In this document: positions 6,076 through 8,953 of the stretch, one piece after another | Numbering within the stretch: the stretch's first letter is position 1 | Layout of the letters: each line of letters opens with the position of its first letter | Assembly (NCBI GenBank): GCA_005884605.1 | Contig: VBBE01000174.1 | Coordinates: forward strand, 1-8,953 | DNA: 8,953 nt | Source: Candidatus Bathyarchaeota archaeon | Lineage (GTDB): Archaea > Thermoproteota > Bathyarchaeia > 40CM-2-53-6 | Reading direction: 5' to 3' | The notes under the pieces: model-generated | What the model was told of the DNA's origin: nothing | The model's input: only the letters and a program-made list of their open reading frames with translations | Databases searched by the model: none | Translations under genes and position numbers: made by a program

Positions 6076-7902
6076 TCAGTTTCTCGCTGACTTTCCGCCT
6101 TTGGAATAGACCATTTGCTTCGTGGATAATTGTTTCGCCTTTGCGTAGCGGGCGAGTGCGAGGAGACCCGCGTTCTTCCATCTGAACTTCTCTTCAACTC
6201 TGCTCCTGCCGTTCTCCCTGATCATCGATCCGAACCGCGGGTTCTTGCCGACTAATTCTCTGAAAGACTTGGAAGGAATCTCTTCCATCGAATAGTTCAT
6301 ATCTACTTGTCCACGCTGTGATGACTCGTCGATCTTCATCGTTATTATCATAGAAATCAGGGCAGAGGAGAGAGATCTCGCGTCTTCGGCGGGAGTCAAG
6401 ATTCCTGTTCCCCTATCGCCGTATTTTTGGATGTCAAGAACTGTTTCTCTAAGGCCGCCAACGTCGGCCCCAACGACGGGGTTCCCGGTGATCATTGCTT
6501 CGAGGGCGCTGATCCCGAAGGGCTCCACCCTAGAGGGCATCGCGTAAACGTCCGCTGCAACATAGGAGAGGAGATAGAGGGGACGATCTCTGCCAAAGAT
6601 GAGTCTAACATTCCTCGGGTAACCTGCAGCAACCATGATGGTTGACTTGTTTGAGTCGGGATTATTTGATGGCAGTAGGAAGAATAGGAACTTGGTGCCG
6701 GGGAGTGCTTTGAGAACGCGTGGGACCGCTTCAAGGAGGATATCGACGCCTTTCTGTGGGCTCAGTCTCCCTGTCATGAGAACGAGAGATCCGTCCTCTT
6801 CAAAGGGCTCAATCAACCGCTTGCTCTGATCTTGTTGTTCTTGAGATCTACCCAGATTGTTTTCATCCTCAACTATCGGTTTTGCTTGAGCCAGGCTTTG
6901 AGTGAGAAGGTGTCTCCTAAGGTCCCAGCGATTTAGGTACCGATCATTCAGACCGATGGGTTTCTCGCTAGTTTGATCGACTCGAACCATTGAATTGATC
7001 TCTTCGTTATCCCAATCGCATCCATTGTAGACGTGTCCATTCTTCCCGGTGATCGCGCTCCCGACGTATTCGGAAACATCATCGGTCAGGTAAGAGCTGC
7101 TCACGGAGGTGACATAATTCGCCTCGTAACATCCAAACCTTTCTAGAGAGTCGTGGCAGTACCCTTCCCAGACCTGACGGTATCCAAGTGTGAGGACCCC
7201 TTTCCTTCCAATCCTTACATCATGCTGAAGATCCTGGATTCCACACCATGCGTCCGATGCGTAATGCCAAGGCAGAGAAACACGCCCAAGCAGATGGATA
7301 GTGAATACAAGTGGAACTCGCACACGATTTTCCTCAAGAGACTGCTTCAAGGCAACTCCTGCTGGTATCATATGCCAGTCGTGGGCGTGAATCAAATCGG
7401 GAAGGTTGCTAAGCGACCCTGTGGCGAGCAGGTAGTCTGAGTATGTCTTCACTGTTCTTGCGAACAAGCTCATTTTTTCAAACATGACATTGCTATCGTA
7501 GAGAGTTCGGTCATCGAGCCATTTGCTTGTCCGTCCATCCAAGCCCTTTACGAGGGCGTAGTGGACTGAATCTCTGTAGCCCCTTTCAATCCCGGCTAAG
7601 TAATGATAATGGACGCGGTCTGTCCCCGTTCTGTACCCGTTCGCGATGAAAGTCGTTTCGTCCTTCAGGTTGTAGGCTGTTCTCAAATCCTTGTCCAGGT
7701 GCCTCCCATGACTCGGGAGGAAAACCGTGACTTCTAGCTTGGAGTCCTGCGCGAGGGTCCTGGCAAGTCCCGCGACAGCCTCTCCTAAACCGCCAGCCTG
7801 TGCGAGTCCTGCGCACTCATAACTAAGCATCCAAACTCTGTTTACTGAATGTGCCCCCCGACTCAGTGAGGGTTGTTGAGAAGTCACTCTCCTCGTCAGC
7901 AT
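6076..7902 (-). CDS. glgA: glycogen synthase, GT5 family
   Basis: This 608-aa GT-B glycosyltransferase adds glucose from a nucleotide sugar (ADP- or UDP-glucose) to alpha-1,4 glucan chains. The N-terminal Rossmann domain shows VWMLSYECAGLAQAGGLGEA (residues 23-42), TVFLPSHGRHLD, DLIHAHDWHM and VFTIHLLGRV. The C-terminal domain shows MTGRLSPQKGVDILLEA with Arg 379 and Lys 384, and the retaining-GT signature VEPFGISALEA with Glu 460 and Glu 468, then GADVGGLRET. The pattern is that of archaeal GT5 glycogen synthases. Oddities: the Lys of the usual K-x-G-G-L loop is Gln 35, and there is a Gln/Glu/Asp-rich insert at about 335-369. ATG 7902 gives a 22-residue lead-in before the first strand. A TATA-like box 34 bp upstream supports this start with a very short leader. 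It is convergent with glgB and divergent from the DUF5752-like gene. Acceptor and donor choice are not determined by sequence. Confidence 0.94.
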   Translation of the reverse strand: MLTRRVTSQQPSLSRGAHSVNRVWMLSYECAGLAQAGGLGEAVAGLARTLAQDSKLEVTVFLPSHGRHLDKDLRTAYNLKDETTFIANGYRTGTDRVHYHYLAGIERGYRDSVHYALVKGLDGRTSKWLDDRTLYDSNVMFEKMSLFARTVKTYSDYLLATGSLSNLPDLIHAHDWHMIPAGVALKQSLEENRVRVPLVFTIHLLGRVSLPWHYASDAWCGIQDLQHDVRIGRKGVLTLGYRQVWEGYCHDSLERFGCYEANYVTSVSSSYLTDDVSEYVGSAITGKNGHVYNGCDWDNEEINSMVRVDQTSEKPIGLNDRYLNRWDLRRHLLTQSLAQAKPIVEDENNLGRSQEQQDQSKRLIEPFEEDGSLVLMTGRLSPQKGVDILLEAVPRVLKALPGTKFLFFLLPSNNPDSNKSTIMVAAGYPRNVRLIFGRDRPLYLLSYVAADVYAMPSRVEPFGISALEAMITGNPVVGADVGGLRETVLDIQKYGDRGTGILTPAEDARSLSSALISMIITMKIDESSQRGQVDMNYSMEEIPSKSFRELVGKNPRFGSMIRENGRSRVEEKFRWKNAGLLALARYAKAKQLSTKQMVYSKGGKSARN

Positions 7903-7931
7903 CCCAGACGGTCAATACCCGCTTCTAAGGG

Positions 7932-7939
7932 ATAATAAA
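7932..7939 (-). promoter_or_regulatory. TATA-like box for glgA, near-leaderless
   Basis: On the minus strand this reads TTTATTAT and is preceded by a pyrimidine-rich stretch (TTTCTCTC). Its centre lies about 34 bp upstream of ATG 7902, which would put the transcription start about 8 nt before the gene. No Shine-Dalgarno sequence precedes the ATG (CCGTCTGGG), consistent with a short-leader archaeal transcript. Confidence 0.5.
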
Positions 7940-7963
7940 GAGAGAAAGCCTAAAGCGAAACCA

Positions 7964-7989
7964 TTTTGTATCGAACAACTCGGAAGTGA
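7964..7989 (+). promoter_or_regulatory. candidate TATA box and ribosome binding site of the DUF5752-like gene
   Basis: TTTTGTAT (7964-7971) is centred about 27 bp before ATG 7995, and GGAAGTGA (7982-7989) resembles the archaeal GGAGGTGA ribosome binding site with 5 nt spacing to that ATG. The two would not both be needed: a start of transcription at 7995 would be leaderless and exclude the binding site, so the box of the other strand (AT-rich at 7932-7939) may serve both directions. The GTG at 7986 overlaps the binding-site motif, which argues against it as the start. Confidence 0.35.
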
Positions 7990-7994
7990 AGTTG

Positions 7995-8336
7995 ATGCCC
8001 ATAGCCAAGACTTTGAAGGAAACAACGAGTGTACTTCGAGATGTTCCGCCACAGAATGCGTTCTATTTCTATAGGTCGATAGGAGCCCCGACCGGAGCGG
8101 CGGCTCGAAACTTGCCCGACTTTGTCGGAGTGTTGAGTAGCATTGATATTGCCTCCATCCAGTTCCATACTGGCCGAGGAGATTTCGAGAACTGGCTCAG
8201 GATGCTAGGGGAAGATTCGCTTGCTCGACAAATCACCGGTTTGAATGAGAAGAAGCTTTCTGGAGAACAGTTGCGCATGCGTCTTGTGGACGTGGTTAAG
8301 ACGAGAATCAATCAGATCCAGAAGAGAACAACTTAG
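7995..8336 (+). CDS. DUF5752-like protein in the glycogen locus
   Basis: The 113-aa product resembles the archaeal DUF5752 family of unknown function, which I recognise from the AFYFYRSIGAPTGAAARNLP segment (about residues 22-41), the IDIASIQFHTGRGDFENWL segment (about 51-69) and the C-terminal LSGEQLRMRLVDVVKTRI helix. It is a soluble alpha/beta-type small protein with no membrane segment, signal peptide or recognised enzyme motif. It is transcribed divergently from glgA across a 92-bp gap and ends 28 bp from the convergent second GH15 gene. That position suggests a part in glycogen synthesis or turnover, for example as a regulator, granule-associated factor or enzyme partner; this is inference only. 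ATG 7995 is preferred because of a GGAAGTGA motif 5 nt upstream; GTG 7986 would add three residues. The gene's reality is well supported by its protein-like patterning, the family call less so. Confidence 0.78.
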   Translation: MPIAKTLKETTSVLRDVPPQNAFYFYRSIGAPTGAAARNLPDFVGVLSSIDIASIQFHTGRGDFENWLRMLGEDSLARQITGLNEKKLSGEQLRMRLVDVVKTRINQIQKRTT

Positions 8337-8364
8337 GCCCACATGCTATAGCAAGATCATGTAG

Positions 8365-8953
8365 CTATGCTTCCTTGAAGTTTAGAAGGCTAAGTATGAA
8401 CATAGCGTGGGACCACGCCAAGGGCGAGGCTGAAACGGGCTCTCCGTTCTCTTTGTTTACCTGTTCTGCGAAAAGCTGGAGCTCATCAACGTGCCCTGCT
8501 GACCAGTCGATGAGGGTCTTGGCCTTCTGGTAGTTGCCGACCTGGCAATGGTACAACGCCATCCAGAGTGTCGTAATGAACCAAGGGTTGCCTCCATGGT
8601 AAACGTCGCTCGGATATCTTCCGATCCCTTCGGCGGTGTAGCGGAAGGCGTTTTCGATCTGATGAGCCGTGCTCAATATTCGAGGGTCATCAGGCTGTAA
8701 TACACAAAATGGGAATGATAGCCCTATGATCGCCGTGTCAATGTCATTGTCTAGGGGCTTGACCGATTTCAGGAAACGATTATTCTGTTCACTCCAGAGA
8801 TGCTTCACAATGGCACTCTGCAGAATGCCATTCTCTTTCTTCCAGGACTCTGCTAGCGTGTCACGTCCGAGGACTGACGCTACCTTAGCGCTCTCTCTCA
8901 GCGCCCCGCATGCCGCCGAGTTCGTGTAGGTATGTAATGCGCTCTTCTCTTCC
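8365..8953 (-). CDS. second GH15 glucoamylase, C-terminal part (truncated by window edge)
   Basis: The minus-strand frame is open from the right edge (base 8952) to the TAG at 8367-8365, so 195 codons of the C-terminal catalytic barrel are visible; GTG 8808 is an internal Val. Landmarks are HTYTNSAACGALRESAKVA, DNDIDTAIIGLSFPF, GGNPWFITTLWMALYH and the base-containing block FAEQVNKENGEPVSASPLAW with SHA after it, whose Glu (codon 8466-8464) matches the GH15 general base. This block (EQ, then GE, then SA and LAWSHA) resembles the single-domain Sulfolobus-type and fungal glucoamylases, not the PEQVWD type of the first GH15 gene in the window. The gene ends with no extra C-terminal domain. The general acid and N-terminal domain lie outside the window. 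It is convergent with the DUF5752-like gene and probably hydrolyses glycogen or maltodextrin to glucose. Confidence 0.9.
   Translation of the reverse strand, partial: EEKSALHTYTNSAACGALRESAKVASVLGRDTLAESWKKENGILQSAIVKHLWSEQNNRFLKSVKPLDNDIDTAIIGLSFPFCVLQPDDPRILSTAHQIENAFRYTAEGIGRYPSDVYHGGNPWFITTLWMALYHCQVGNYQKAKTLIDWSAGHVDELQLFAEQVNKENGEPVSASPLAWSHAMFILSLLNFKEA

Noticed and set aside
7153..7440. 95-codon plus-strand frame inside glgA.
   Set aside because: It lies wholly antisense to conserved glgA sequence, has no recognisable motif, and is best explained as a shadow of the glgA codon pattern.
8337..8364. Possible inverted repeat (GCTATAGC and a nearby TAGCTATGC) between the DUF5752-like gene and the second GH15 gene.
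   Set aside because: Apart from the short self-palindrome GCTATAGC, the halves do not pair without several mismatches, so no terminator or operator can be supported.

Overview
The window looks like part of the chromosome of an archaeon with about 50% G+C, most likely in the Thermoproteota/TACK lineage; the taxon is inferred, not proven. The signs are: a stand-alone-looking Lon/LonB-type S16 peptidase domain with archaeal-style motifs, a glycogen synthase of the archaeal GT5 type, a DUF5752-like protein, a Sulfolobus-like second glucoamylase, TTG/GTG start candidates, and an AT-rich TATA-like box 25-35 bp upstream of a start codon rather than bacterial -35/-10 boxes. No mobile element, CRISPR array, rRNA or convincing tRNA was found.

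Layout. Positions 1-879 (+) hold the 3' part of an S16 (Lon-type) protease-domain gene that enters from the left edge. Positions 952-1248 (+) hold a small hypothetical protein in the same reading frame. Positions 1249-1640 are a non-coding stretch with a strong stem-loop, a TATA-like box and a perfect interrupted palindrome. Positions 1641-4094 (+) and 4141-6057 (+) form an apparent two-gene operon: a three-domain GH15 glucoamylase/glucodextranase-like enzyme and a GH13 glycogen branching enzyme (glgB). Convergent to it, with only 18 bp between, is glycogen synthase glgA (7902-6076, -). Divergent from glgA is a short DUF5752-like gene (7995-8336, +). Convergent to that gene, and running off the right edge, is the C-terminal part of a second GH15 glucoamylase (8953-8365, -), of a different subgroup from the first.

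How the genes fit together. From 1641 to the right edge the window is an alpha-glucan (glycogen) storage locus: GlgA extends alpha-1,4 chains, GlgB adds alpha-1,6 branches, and the two GH15 enzymes can release glucose from chain ends. No signal peptide is visible on the enzymes whose N-termini are present, so an intracellular glycogen synthesis and turnover cycle is the simplest reading. No phosphorylase, debranching enzyme or nucleotide-sugar pyrophosphorylase lies in the window, but they could be just outside it. The small DUF5752-like protein, sharing an intergenic promoter region with glgA and sitting between glgA and a glucoamylase, is the best candidate for an undescribed component of this pathway. 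The most notable residue-level oddities are a changed catalytic-lysine region in the S16 domain and a Lys-to-Gln change in the glycine-rich nucleotide-sugar loop of GlgA.
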